Below, piece by piece: positions 45,364 through 56,579 of a DNA stretch of 64,000 bases. The DNA is taken from positions 1 to 64,000 of the forward strand of contig ARYC01018560.1 of assembly GCA_000711775.1 (NCBI GenBank). Reading direction: 5' to 3'. Source of the DNA: Oxytricha trifallax. Lineage: Eukaryota > Ciliophora > Spirotrichea > Sporadotrichida > Oxytrichidae. The translations under genes and the position numbers were made by a program. Below the pieces are notes generated by a model, which saw only the letters and a program-made list of their open reading frames with translations, made no database searches and was not told the origin of the DNA. Numbering within the stretch: position 1 is the stretch's first letter; the number at the start of each line of letters is the position of its first letter.

Positions 45364-45540
45364 AGAGCAAAAAGAAAGCAATTGATATTGATGATGACTC
45401 AGATTATTTCTCATCAGCGACACTGATGTTTAAGAAATTCTTTAATAAAAATAATAAACTATAGCAATAAGAGGATTTATTTGTTTTAAAGAAGGAAGGA
45501 AGCGATAAAAATCAATCAAGGAGTATAGTTAATAATCATG
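45364..45540 (+). CDS. Locus 2: last tail segment
   Basis: Reads KSKKKAIDIDDDSDYFSSAT, LMFKKFFNKNNKLQQQEDLF, VLKKEGSDKNQSRSIVNNH. Acidic DIDDDSD block flanked by Lys runs. Last coding-like block before the TBE relic, hence taken as the 3' end of locus 2. Confidence 0.45.
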
Positions 45541-46200
45541 TATTAAATTATAAATAATAATAAAAGCATATATAAAAAATAATCACTTTAAAAGTGTGCC
45601 TGCTAATAATATAAATAAAAGAAAACTATGATTATATATTTTAAAGAGATCTAATTTTTTTAATCAATTCTAATATCTCTATGAACCTTTTAAAAAATCC
45701 TTATTCTTATTTTTCAAATGATCTTACCAATTTTTCAATTTTATTTCGATAAGCAATCCCTATTGCTTTTAATAAAATTAAATTCTTTAGTAATTTGAAT
45801 TAAAAATCCTAAATAAATCTAATTAAAATTATTTATAATTGTGGGAGCAGACTTCTCCAATCTGGATGATATTTTAATCTTTAATTTTTGTAGAAGATAA
45901 TCAGAGGCACAATCTTATCTCATAATGGAGAGATTTGACTTTACTTTAAATTAAAGAAATATTCCTAGATATTAATGCAAAATTCATAGCAAGTTTACTG
46001 TTTAAGCAGTTAATAAATTAGTATTTCCTATTGTAAAAATAATAGATTGTTTAAATCATTAAATTTAGCATATTTTCTATCTTTGAACAATAAATATTAT
46101 TTATAAAAATATTGATTTATGATATATAATTAAAATTTTAGCAATAAAAATTACAACAGCTCTTACTAACAAAGGCACTAATATTTTTTCAGTAGTATTA
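45541..46200. other. Intergenic AT-rich DNA
   Basis: No supported gene or element. Presumed spacer between locus 2 and the TBE relic. Confidence 0.4.
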
Positions 46201-46209
46201 TTGAAAATT

Positions 46210-47800
46210 TAATTGATAAAAAATTACATATGCTTAACTTTTTGAGATTTTAATAGGGTTAGTTTATAGGTCTATGATTTAAATATGATTATTTTTAGAG
46301 TGAAAATGTGAAATTTGGAGTAATTTTACGATTGTAAATATATATACTTGTATAGATTTACTATTTATGTAGAGAAACGGAGTTATGGATATAGTGATCA
46401 ACTCAAATCTATTTTAGATTACGCCTCTTTAGCAAATCTCGAAAATCTTCCTCACTTCTGTCAGCTTGAATCTGTAGAGATAGCTTCTTAATTTTAAGCA
46501 TAAGACGCCCTTTAAATTTTAGCAACATTATTTTTATTATCTTATCAATGATAAGAATCTTAAATACTGGGCTAAAGCCTAGAGAACTGTGATGTTTCAT
46601 CGCCAATTTCCTAAGCCTCACATCTCTGCTTAAATCATTGCTAACATATATAAAAATGGAATATCTTATAAGAAATCAGTCATATAAAGAGAGTGATTAT
46701 TTTAAAAGAGTAATTTAAATTTATATTGGATTAAATGAAAATGACATAAGAGCATAATGCATAGTTAATACATGTTTATGTTGCAGTATTCATACTCAAT
46801 ACCTTCATATCAAAGTCTTGGTAAAATAATGTCGAAGTTTATGATTAAAATTAAGATTCAATTTCATGCTATTTTTTTATAGTATAAGTAAAGATGATGT
46901 GCTATAGACTTATCTTATCCGCCATCGCTCAATAAAGACTGAATAATAAATTAAGATCTATCATAACTCTGAGATAAGTACTTTTACTCAGAGATAATCC
47001 TTCTTGATGGAATGAATATGAAATTTTAAACATATCACCTGATATTAAAGTAAGGGAATTGAGTTAAATTGAGTGCAATTGATAAGCCACTACTAGAAAC
47101 TTCTGCTGTAATATTTTATGCTTGACTCAAAAACAAGTTCAGTAGATTTTATTTAAAGTGATGCAAAGAGAGTCAGTGATGAGAAAATTAAAATGTGTGA
47201 AAGATAAGTGAGATTTTGATTTTTACAATTCAATTTTTTAGATTTAAATGAATTAACAAGTCGCATATTAAATTAATTCATTTAGGAATTTGACTTCTCT
47301 TTTTTCTCCTCTTAAGGTTTGTTGAAATGACATATAGAGAGTTTATCAGACAATATACTTTTTGTCTAAGGTAAATTGGCTAGTTAATAAAGCAAATATT
47401 TTAGGGATAGAAGTTCTTCACAAATGAGTTACATACATAGAGACATTATAATTATAATGATGGACTTTCAACTTCTAAGAATTGAAATTATTGATTTCAA
47501 TGGGGCCAAAGAGTGCAAGTCTCTAGGCTAGAAAATACACAAGACACTATTTATATATTCCATAGTGAGATAATTGACGTAGATATTGCTAGGTATTTAT
47601 GGGTATTAGCAGCAATAATAATTTAGAGTGACATGCCAAAGGAAAGACTACTTTTGCATTGAGGGTGAGAGAGATTCTAAGTAATTATTTAAACAATATA
47701 TCTTCCATTAACTCTATTAATATTCATAAAAAAATACCTTAAAAGCCTTTTATCAACTAATTACTCAATCATACTACCTAAAGGGCTTTGGAGTTTCGAA
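46210..47800 (+). mobile_element. Ancient, internally deleted TBE
   Basis: Strongly diverged. A transposase-like stretch (about 46300-47250) is recognisable by its parallel with 22358-23402 (AGAACTGTGATGTTTCATCG, CACATCTCTGCTTAA, GCCACTACTAGAAACTTCTG). A kinase piece follows (about 47430-47550, YIHRDI and IDFNGAK). The right end is a worn terminus AAAGGGCTTTGGAGTTTCG at about 47778. The second ORF and zinc fingers are missing, so about 2.5 kb was lost. Left terminus not recognisable. Confidence 0.75.
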
Positions 47801-48506
47801 TAATGCTGTGAGATTTAAACTTATAATTATGGATTTTCCATGCTAAATATTAGGCACTATCTCTAACTTAAATTTTCTTATATTTTTTTAATTATATATA
47901 ATATATTTATCTTATGAAATAAATCTTAAAGTTACTAGTTTATCTGTTTCTAAATTCCTTTGGAATTTGCTAAACTTTTGAAGATTACTTAATTTAGCAG
48001 AGACATTTTCAATTTCATTTAATAAAAAGGCTAATAGAAATAAATTAAATATTTTGATAATTTTTTAGGCATATCATTTTTTTTTATCTTAATTAAAAAG
48101 ATTTTCTCAATTTATAACTTTTGTAAGAAAGTGTTCTAAAACACATTTATAATAATTTTTTTGATAATTTTAAGATTTTAACACTTTTTCTTGGTATTTT
48201 ATAGAATAAATATTAATGTACAAATATATTTAAGTTTAAAATTAAATAAGTAGTTTTTAAAATATCTTAAAATGAAAAATTATAATAATTTTTTAAATTA
48301 GTTAAAATAGCCATTTTAAGCAGAGAAAATATTAAAAGATAAATGAACTTTTATAAATACTTATTTAATTTACTGTTTTTTATTTTTATTGATTAATTTT
48401 CCATAAAAATGATTCTTTTAATATATTTATCAAATCACAGTTTTATAAATTATCAATAATTTGAAATTATCTTGCTAAACTATGGGACTAAAATTTTAAA
48501 TCATTA
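47801..48506. other. Intergenic AT-rich DNA
   Basis: Nothing recognisable beyond AT-rich sequence. Confidence 0.4.
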
Positions 48507-48923
48507 TTGTAGGAATACATTTGATTTGGGAAAATAATTAATAATTAATAATTTAATAATCAAAATTCGTGGCAGTTAACTTTTTGGAAATCTAGACAAT
48601 ATGGTACTTGTTCGATAGAGAATTCAAAATTAGCTGGACTTTACTATTGGCGGTACCCCTCTATCGCATCCCTGGAGCGAGATAACTCGACTTTAATTTT
48701 TGCATTAAAATCAACTAAACAAATCACCAAAAATTAAAGTCGAGTTAACTCGCTCCAGGGATGCGATAGAGGGGTACCGCCAATAGTAAAGTCCAGCTAA
48801 TTTTGAATTCTCTATCAAACAGGTACCATACTGTCTAGATTTCCAAAAAGTTAACTGCCACGAATTTTGATTATTAAATTATTAATTATTAATTATTTTC
48901 CCAAATCAAATGTATTCCTACAA
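48507..48923. mobile_element. Family C inverted-repeat element, copy C3
   Basis: 417 bp, ends TTGTAGGAATACATTTGATT and complement, flanked by TA on both sides (48505-48506, 48924-48925). Arms of about 195 bp are almost perfectly complementary (GTGGCAGTTAACTTTTTGG, TATCGCATCCCTGGAGCGAG), loop near 48712. The best-preserved family C copy, probably the youngest. Non-coding. Confidence 0.9.
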
Positions 48924-48925
48924 TA

Positions 48926-49530
48926 TAACTATTACTTAGAAAATTAAAATTTATAAAATTTTAATTTTAATAAAACAAGAAGAATTTCAAATATATATAT
49001 TAATAATTTAAGATTTATCATGTATTTTAGGAAATATTTCATTTAAAAATGAATTCATAATATATATTTTATTTAAAGTTATTAAATCATTTGAATACTG
49101 CAATCATAGCAGTTTCAATTCAGCTCCATCTTGTATTGGGCTAGAGTAGTAATATTATAAATTTAAATTGAATTTTAAATAAATTGAATTATAATATTTA
49201 TATGCTTTGATGTTGATTATAATATTCTCTTATCTTTCTAATTATAATTATCTCACTAGTAATCTACAAATATAGAAGAGATTAAAATCAAAAATTAATC
49301 TAAAAGAAATAAGTTTTATTTAGATATAGAAGGCATTTATGTAAAAAGGCCTATTTAACGCCCAATAAATATTTGTTTATTTTTTATTTAGAATATATAT
49401 TTTTAGATTTTTTGTTATTATACCACATCATAGATAACTTGCAAGTACTAAAATTAATACTACGACAATTAAACTTAAAGCTGTTTAGGTAAGCAATAAA
49501 AAATTCACCAAAGTTGACATTCTTATAATA
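48926..49530. other. Upstream region of locus 3
   Basis: AT-rich. A weak coding-like stretch at about 49095-49140 reads EYCNHSSFNSAPSCIGLEQ (Cys/Ser-rich) and could be an early segment of locus 3; 49230-49340 reads a hydrophobic then basic stretch. No start codon or signal peptide could be fixed. Confidence 0.3.
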
Positions 49531-49534
49531 ATTA

Positions 49535-49655
49535 TTGTTATAGATTGTGGAGATGGCTGTGACGTGTGTGCAAGTCAAAGATAGTGCATTAAGTGCATAA
49601 ATCCATAAATGATTTTAAATAAAGATGACGGCACTTGCAAATTAAAATTAATTAC
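49535..49655 (+). CDS. Locus 3: N-terminal Cys-rich segment
   Basis: After TATAG it reads DCGDGCDVCASQRQCIKC, INPQMILNKDDGTCKL. Furin-like CxxxCxxC...CxxC spacing; the counterpart of locus 2 at 19863. Confidence 0.6.
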
Positions 49656-50079
49656 AATAATTAAATTAAATTTTGTGATTATAATTAGTATCTTAGTTCG
49701 GATGGGATATGCAAAAGTAAATTATTAAATATTAATATTATTGGTAGACTGCTCTTGCCTCGATACTTTAATTAATTTTAGATTTTAAATTTATTTATTT
49801 GCCAAAGTTTGTGTAGCCAAAATGATATATGTATTTAATGTTAGAATAATACATTTTTGGTTTTATAAAATAAATAATATTCAATTATATTCACATTTTC
49901 AAAATTGTAATAAAAAATTAATTATTTTTATTACCTAAATATTGAGAGTAATTTCAATGAAAAGTAACAAAAAATATAGAATGCTCGATTAATTAATAAT
50001 TTTTGAAAATATTTATTTAGATTTTGTTTATCAACTCTCCAATAATCGATTTAAAATTATTATTACTTCCTTTACTTAT

Positions 50080-50225
50080 CATTCATAACTTTATAGATTT
50101 TTTTAATAACATATTTTTGGATCTTGATAATATGGTATGCATTCAAAATTGTTCAGACAATCAATAAGGCATAATAATTGAAAAACATGCAACTACAAAT
50201 TAGAGTTTTAATTATTGCAGAGGTA
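50080..50225 (+). CDS. Locus 3: ectodomain segment
   Basis: Reads FIDFFNNIFLDLDNMVCIQN, CSDNQQGIIIEKHATTNQS, FNYCRG, with Cys and Asn pattern like the locus 2 rungs. Ends at GGTAAAT, a likely intron 5' splice site. Confidence 0.5.
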
Positions 50226-50294
50226 AATATCAAATTTTTCACATTTATTTTCAGAAGTTAATTTATTCTAGAAAAATAATAACTTTTAATAGGT

Positions 50295-50870
50295 GGACAA
50301 ATTTTTGTTAATCCCAGTTCAACTTCCTATTTTGAATTAGGTACTATACAGTACCTAGCTTAATATATTATAAATCTTAATATAATTTATTTATTTTAGA
50401 AATAATTACCCATACAAATCAATTGTACCTGCATTAATAGAGCTATTCAACTATCTAAATATTTAAGATAAGAAATATGAGATATTTATTAGAGAAAATA
50501 CTACAGACTATGTAAATACTCTATTTCAATAATTGCTTATCCTAAATGCTATGAATCTTAAAATATAATAATTTTTTATATTTAATGACTAAATAATTAT
50601 ACGCTTAGGTAATTCAAGATATTTTATAAAAAATAAACAAAATTATTTTTTTGCTTCTCCATCTTTAACTTCTCTTAATATAATTTAATTAATAAATTTT
50701 GAAAATCTTTTTACATATTATAGTAAATATATAGATCATATTCAATTATTGACTAAAATTAGCAAGGATCTGAATCTACCTTGCATTTAAAAACTGACTA
50801 ATATTTTTAAAATTCTAAATCCACAAAATTCACCTTAATAAATGAAACGTTTAACATTGCTAAAATGCTT
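50295..50870 (+). CDS. Locus 3: ectodomain segments
   Basis: Blocks: QIFVNPSSTSYFELG (about 50300-50340), then after an intron-like gap (GTACTATAC...TATTTTAG, about 50341-50399) NYPYKSIVPALIELFNYLNI, QDKKYEIFIRENTTDYVNTL (to about 50560), and IDQNQQGSESTLHLKTDQYF, STKFTLINETFNI (about 50750-50855). Matches locus 2 block by block and lacks its 101-bp IES. Confidence 0.65.
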
Positions 50871-50965
50871 GCAAATGGGAATATCACTCAGAATATCTAT
50901 ATATTTATATATAGGTGTAATCAACACTTATCCACTATTTAAATAATTACTACTGTCTTGATATA

Positions 50966-51613
50966 TTAAAGCGAATTAAAATATTTAAGAGTAAGTTTGA
51001 ATGCTTAATCAAAATTTTATATTGATTTAATGTATAGATTTAGCATGATATAGTTTTGAACCTCATCCTTCATGCATTACAAGTAGCTCATCATAGCTGT
51101 ATAGTTGTAATCTCGATCACATCTCCATTTAAGACTGCCAATCAGTAGATCCTTTGAGAGCCATACCTCAATTTTTATTCTTGGATTTTTAATATTTTTG
51201 ATTAGTTTTAATTTACAATATTAAGCAATTTAAAACTTATTAATTTTCAATGCTTTTAGAGTGATTATCGTGTTAATCGTTTTAATCTAAAGAGAAATTT
51301 TATTAAATATATCTAATTTAATTTTTTATTAAATGTGTGAAATTAAAGCTCTGCTTAATATTGTAAATTAAAACTAATCAAAAATATTAAAAATCCAAGA
51401 ATAAAAATTGAGGTATGGCTCTCAAAGGATCTACTGATTGGCAGTCTTAAATGGAGATGTGATCGAGATTACAACTATACAGCTATGATGAGCTACTTGT
51501 AATGCATGAAGGATGAGGTTCAAAACTATATCATGCTAAATCTATACATTAAATCAATATAAAATTTTGATTAAGCATTCAAACTTACTCTTAAATATCT
51601 TAATTCGCTTTAA
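50966..51613. mobile_element. Long palindrome, family E
   Basis: Arms of about 275 bp (TTAAAGCGAATTAAAATAT ... complement) are almost perfectly complementary around an unpaired centre at about 51240-51350. Arms include GAGCTACTTGTAATGCATGA and GGATCTACTGATTGGCAGTC complements. The tips TTAAAGCG resemble family A (TTAAGCG). Only a partial TA-type flank is seen. Non-coding. Confidence 0.75.
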
Positions 51614-51739
51614 ATTTCAATTTATTAGATGTGACGAGATAATAATAAAACAAATACCTAGTTAGTGAGTTAATTTGATTAACATCAATTAAATTTTAAA
51701 ATATCACTGTTTAATAATAAAATCAAACCATCAATCTTA

Positions 51740-52200
51740 TTCGTGACGTAGACGTATCTGAGGGAGTTGACGTGGCAAATTCCGTGACGTGGCAGTAATA
51801 AAGTAGAGAACTCCGAAAAACCAGTCTCGCTATCACCTAATCTCCTACTAAAATCAAGATGTCGCCAGAGTAACTGGTGTTCGCTGTGGTAGCTTCAGTA
51901 CCCTAACCCGGTGTGGGAGAAAAATCCTTATCGTTAGCTTCAATGGTTTCGTCTTCTCACTTTTGAAGGCAGAGCGTACCTTCATCCTGCTCCCTATTAC
52001 CTAGGAAACTGAACTCAAGCCAGCAACTCATCTAATGCAGGGAAATCTTAGGATTCAGCTCACTAGAGGAGTGTACGCTGTCAGATTGAACCCCGCCGAC
52101 TGGTCCCCCATGCCTTGCGCCCAGCAACCCCCTACCTGCCCTCGATAGGCCTTAGTGTAGTAGAAAGCTCTATTAGAAAATCCTAAGTGGTTAGTACCAC
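51740..52200. other. GC-rich island of unknown nature
   Basis: About 460 bp, sharply richer in G and C than its surroundings, just after palindrome E. Starts with TGACGT repeats (TGACGTAGACG, GTTGACGTGG, CGTGACGTGG). On the plus strand one frame lacks TGA from about 51772 for more than 200 codons (…VARVTGVRCGSFSTL, IVSFNGFVFSLLKAERTFIL, RLNPADWSPMPCAQQPPTC), but with a single stop codon this is weak evidence of coding. Not recognised as rRNA, tRNA or a TBE part. Confidence 0.45.
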
Positions 52201-52696
52201 CTAGCAATTAACTTTAAAAAACAAATACCTTTTATTAGGGGATCATCAATTAGCTAGTCTATGCAAGGGATAAAAGGAATTGTATGATTTTTATAACACT
52301 GGTCTTTTGTGGAAGGATTTAAATATTGGCGAAACTTATAGAATCTCATTATATTAATCGTAAATTATAAGCTTTTAAAATGGCCTTCTTAATAAAAATA
52401 ACATTATGACTATGACTGAATTTTTTAAACTAGTCATTTTTTGACTGTACTAAAACCTAATAATTAATATTTTTTCCAAGCATTTTATTTTTTCTTTTCA
52501 ATATATATTTATAAATTAAAAGCATTAGAAAGATTTTTATGATTACTAGGATTATAAACTTAGAGCAGAAATGAAGAAAACTTTAATTGGAAGTTTTTTT
52601 TAAAAAAGTTTAAGAAAATTTATAGTAAATTATTTTAAACCTAAATAACTAAGAACAAACTCTTTTAGGTAAAAAAAAGGATCTATATATTTATTT
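52201..52696. other. AT-rich DNA between island and D4
   Basis: Nothing recognisable beyond AT-rich sequence; ends in the ATTTATTT target copy of D4. Confidence 0.35.
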
Positions 52697-53139
52697 GGGG
52701 GGGGGAAGTTTCCTGCCCCCTTCTGTAGTTTCCTGCCCCCAACATTAAATTTTATGTTTTTTGAAATAATTTTAATAGAAACAATAAATTTCAATTTCAA
52801 TTACCATAATCATGTACTATACAACATTTATTATCATATAATTTTCAAGGTACATAATTATTCTTTATCAAATTATATGTTATTAATAAGGCTAAAATAA
52901 GTCTTTTTTATTAATGATTAATGTAATTTTCATTAAATTTTAAATTTATTATCAAGGTAGAAATGATTTTTGAAGCTAAATTAAAAAAAAACTACATCAT
53001 AATTGATGATAAAGATTCTTTGAAAATTATAAAAATTACATATTTTTATGTATGGGGCAGGAAACTACCTTTTTGGGGGCAGGAAACTTCCCCCCTAGGG
53101 TGCATATTAAATTTTGGGGCAGGAAACTTCCCTCCCCCC
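52697..53139. mobile_element. Family D element, copy D4
   Basis: 443 bp between perfect 8-bp duplications ATTTATTT (52689-52696, 53140-53147). The left end has two, the right end three, GTTTCCTGCCCC-type units, the last after CTAGGGTGCATATTAA. The interior aligns by eye with D3 in reverse orientation (TACATAATTATTCTTTATCA, ATCATAATTGATGATAAAG). Confidence 0.9.
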
Positions 53140-53147
53140 ATTTATTT

Positions 53148-54585
53148 AATTGGATTTTTATATAAAACATAAGTTTGATATTATATATATCTTTATCACT
53201 TCATTTCTATAATTTAATGCATAATTAATAAGTTAGTAGATATTATTGATATAAATAATGGAGAAGTGTCGACAACATCCAAATATAAAATATTTAATAT
53301 TTATATTTATAATTTTTCAGAATGAAATAAACTCGATTAGTTATAGGGGGGAGTTTGGAATTATTAGAAGTTCAGTCTAATTCGTTATTATATTTTAAAT
53401 CGAATATTAATATATGCTATTATATGAATAGATAATTTCTCAAAAAAAACATTTAAATCTTGTTTGTTGCTCAATTATAATTAAAGATAATAAAAATGTT
53501 TTTGCCTAAATAAATAATTCTTCACAAATTCGTAATTATTACAGCTCTTACACATAAACTCTTTATATTAAATTACATAAAACTAAGAATTATTAACATA
53601 CTTAAAAAGATTATTAATGAATAATCACTCAAAATGTATCTATATTAATATCATCTACCAATTATTTAATTAATTAATATAAGACTTTGTTTATATTAAA
53701 ATTCTTAAATTTTAGATAAATAATTTACAAATAATTAGCCAATTTTGTTATTTAATCACAGTATTTAATTATAACCTCATCTTCTTAAGTAATATTGATA
53801 TGTAATATAATTTTTTATTTTTGAATTATAATTTCTTAAATTCCATAATAAATATCTTTAATTAAAATTTTTTATGAAATTGAATTTTAATAGCCATAAA
53901 TTATTGAAATTTATTTTAGAAGTTAATTACTATATTAATTATAATCAAGTTTAATTTTATTATAAATTAAAATTAATATTTTATTTAATCATTAAATACT
54001 AATGATTTTATAGTATAAATTACATTTAAACTGAAAAATAATAATTTACAAATTATCCCTCAGAAGATTATCAATTTTTATCATTAAATTTGTATGTTTA
54101 TACTGATTATAATATATTAAGGAAGAAATTCCATAAAATTATTAAACTTAAAATTTATTTAAAAAAATAAAACTGATATTTAATTATTTAAGTTTGGATT
54201 CTTTGTTCTTTATATAGTATTTTAATGTATTTATATTGTAAATTAAAAAATTTAGGAAATTTTAATTAATCATAACTAACCAATAAAGTTACTTAATAAA
54301 ATATTATAATTAAAATTATGTGTTTAATAATCAAATCTTATAAAATATTAAATGCAATTATTTAAAATGATTTCAGCTTATTATTTTATATATATATATT
54401 ACCCTAGTAATATGATTAATTTCCGTAATTATTTTTATTTACTAATATTTGAAAATTTATTAAAATGGTATAATTTAGATGACTATGAAGTAAAAAATGA
54501 AAACAAAAGATTAATATATTTATGGGACATTTAGTAGAGATTAATTCAATTCAGAGTAAGTGATTCATGATTAATGAATATTATT
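53148..54585. other. AT-rich interval of locus 3
   Basis: No supported gene. A lone GGGGGG tract with AGTTTGG at about 53346 may be a worn family D end. Confidence 0.4.
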
Positions 54586-54589
54586 ATTT

Positions 54590-55265
54590 TAGAAAGTGAC
54601 ATTCAACCTCTATGGAAAAATATTAAGATCACTTAGCCCTCTTAATTTTAAAATGGAAAATTCTACATTGATTACAGATTGGATAAATTAACCCCAAATA
54701 GAGATTTAAATTGTTTTTTACTAAGTATGCTTAAAATTTAAATTTGATTTATCCAAAAGAGTCATAGCTTTATAAATTATTTACTTGATATTATAATTAA
54801 GTTAATCTAAACAGTGACTATTTAAGGATTATTAATGAAGGGATAATTTTGTAATGTGACTGTACAATTCTGAAAAGCAATACATATTTTGGAGAAATAT
54901 ACTTTAACAACATCTTGGTTTAATATTGGGTAAATTCTTTAATTTTTATTTTTTATAAATAAAATGGTTAGAGGAGTAAGAATGCTTACAGTGTCTCTCC
55001 CTCACATTTAAATTGTGTCACTAAACAATATTACAGTGGAGAATTCGATTTTTAGATCTTATTCTTCAGTAGATGATGCAAATAAATAATAAGTGTAATT
55101 CGATACACCGGCAGTTTGTAACTTTCCAGCTGATAATCTAGAGAGGACAATGGCTTTTAGAAATAATTATATCACATAAAATTGATTAAATTGTTAAATT
55201 TACTATAAATTTATCACATCAGATGCTTAAATCAAAGATCCCGGGTTGTAATACTTTATAATATG
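54590..55265 (+). CDS. Locus 3: ectodomain segments
   Basis: Blocks: TFNLYGKILRSLSPLNFKM-like (54597-54690), EGIILQCDCTILKSNTYFGE, IYFNNILVQYWV (54838-54930), VSPSHIQIVSLNNITVENSI, VDDANKQQVQFDTPAVCNF, PADNLERTMAFRNNYITQN, FITSDAQIKDPGLQYF (54990-55260). Counterparts in locus 2 at 26870-27500. Gaps are AT-rich. Confidence 0.6.
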
Positions 55266-56045
55266 CGCATAAAAATTGTTAAATTTATTCTTAGTTTTTT
55301 AATCAGATTTGGGAAAGAGAAAGCAAATTTGCATTTTTGAAAACATTTTAGCTGAAAACGTTAAATCTTTTTTTGATTTATTTTAATTAAATTCATTAAC
55401 TGTTTATTAATTTATAATATATCTTTCATTTCATTTATGGCGATTACAAGTGGAAATTTGAATTTAACATTAACTAATCAAACCACAGAAATCCCTTAAG
55501 TAGTTTAATTGATTTATAATCATCAAAAATCCATAATATAGGGTTTAATTATTTATTTAAATTATTTTGATTAGGATAATTGAATAGGAAACTATATGAC
55601 GCTCCATTCAGATTTTACATATCAAAATATTGTTAGATGAATTGCTTATATTTTATTTTGAACACTTAAATTAGTTGCTTTTCACCATGCTTCTTTTTAA
55701 AAAAAAGTGACTAAAGTGTCTTCATTTCTTTTTAGATAAAAATAAAATGGATAGATTAATATTTTCCTTTAAACAAGAAATTTATTTACAATCTATTATG
55801 TAGAATTTTATAATATTTACTAAAGTTTATGCAAAAATCTAAAACGGCTATCAGTAGTCTATATCGGCATTTTTGTAATAAATGTATATTTTAAAAAGAT
55901 ATTTGATCTTACGAATATACCCATCGCATTTTATTGCTAATTAAATAGTTTACTATCAAAAGACTAAATAGACTTAAAGTTTCATATTTAGCTCTTTTAA
56001 TATTTTATATAAAAACTTCAATGAAATATAATATGACGTGCTTTA
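55266..56045. other. AT-rich interval of locus 3
   Basis: Mostly non-coding. A possible beta-helix rung, AITSGNLNLTLTNQTTEIP, at about 55440-55500 corresponds to locus 2's GALTVTVRNIT-type sequence. Confidence 0.35.
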
Positions 56046-56049
56046 ATTA

Positions 56050-56185
56050 AATCTATTTTAATTAAAATTTTAATTTGTTGAAGAGGTTTTGCTGTATTTA
56101 ATATCACTCAAAGAAATGTTTCACAAGGCCCATTCTAAACATTTCAGCTCTAGCTTTAAGGTGGTGCAACAAGTACTATTTAACT
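56050..56185 (+). CDS. Locus 3: last recognised segment
   Basis: Reads RGFAVFNITQRNVSQGPFQT, FQLQLQGGATSTI, the counterpart of locus 2's ITQNNVTVGPVQAFHLWFVGG at about 27690. Nothing of the later beta-helix, Cys module or membrane region of locus 3 is found in the window after the TBE at 56439. Confidence 0.55.
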
Positions 56186-56579
56186 AAGAGATTTAAATAA
56201 AATATATTTATCATGCATATAATTATCTATAATTGTTATGTAAATGCTTTTAAATTTTTATTGAAATAGATATCGCATTTATAAACTGCGTAACTCAATC
56301 AAGAATAGTTATTTTGTTTTTATTCTACTAACATATCAGAGTTGATAACTTAAAAATGATTTTAATAATCAAAAAAATAAAAATTGGATTAAAATTCCAC
56401 TAATAAATAAATAGAATTAATAAATCTTTAAACTGAATCAAAACCCCAAAACCCCTTAGTGAGGTTTATAAGTGCTTTGATTTGTAGGGTATAGTTGGGG
56501 TCTTATTGGGGTTAGTAGAGAAAACGCGCAGGTTTTTTGTGAATTTAATGAATATTTAATGAGTATTAGAGTACTTAAT

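Noticed and set aside
51740-52200. GC-rich stretch as rRNA, tRNA or telomerase RNA
   Set aside because: No recognisable rRNA core words, tRNA A/B boxes or C4A4-type template.
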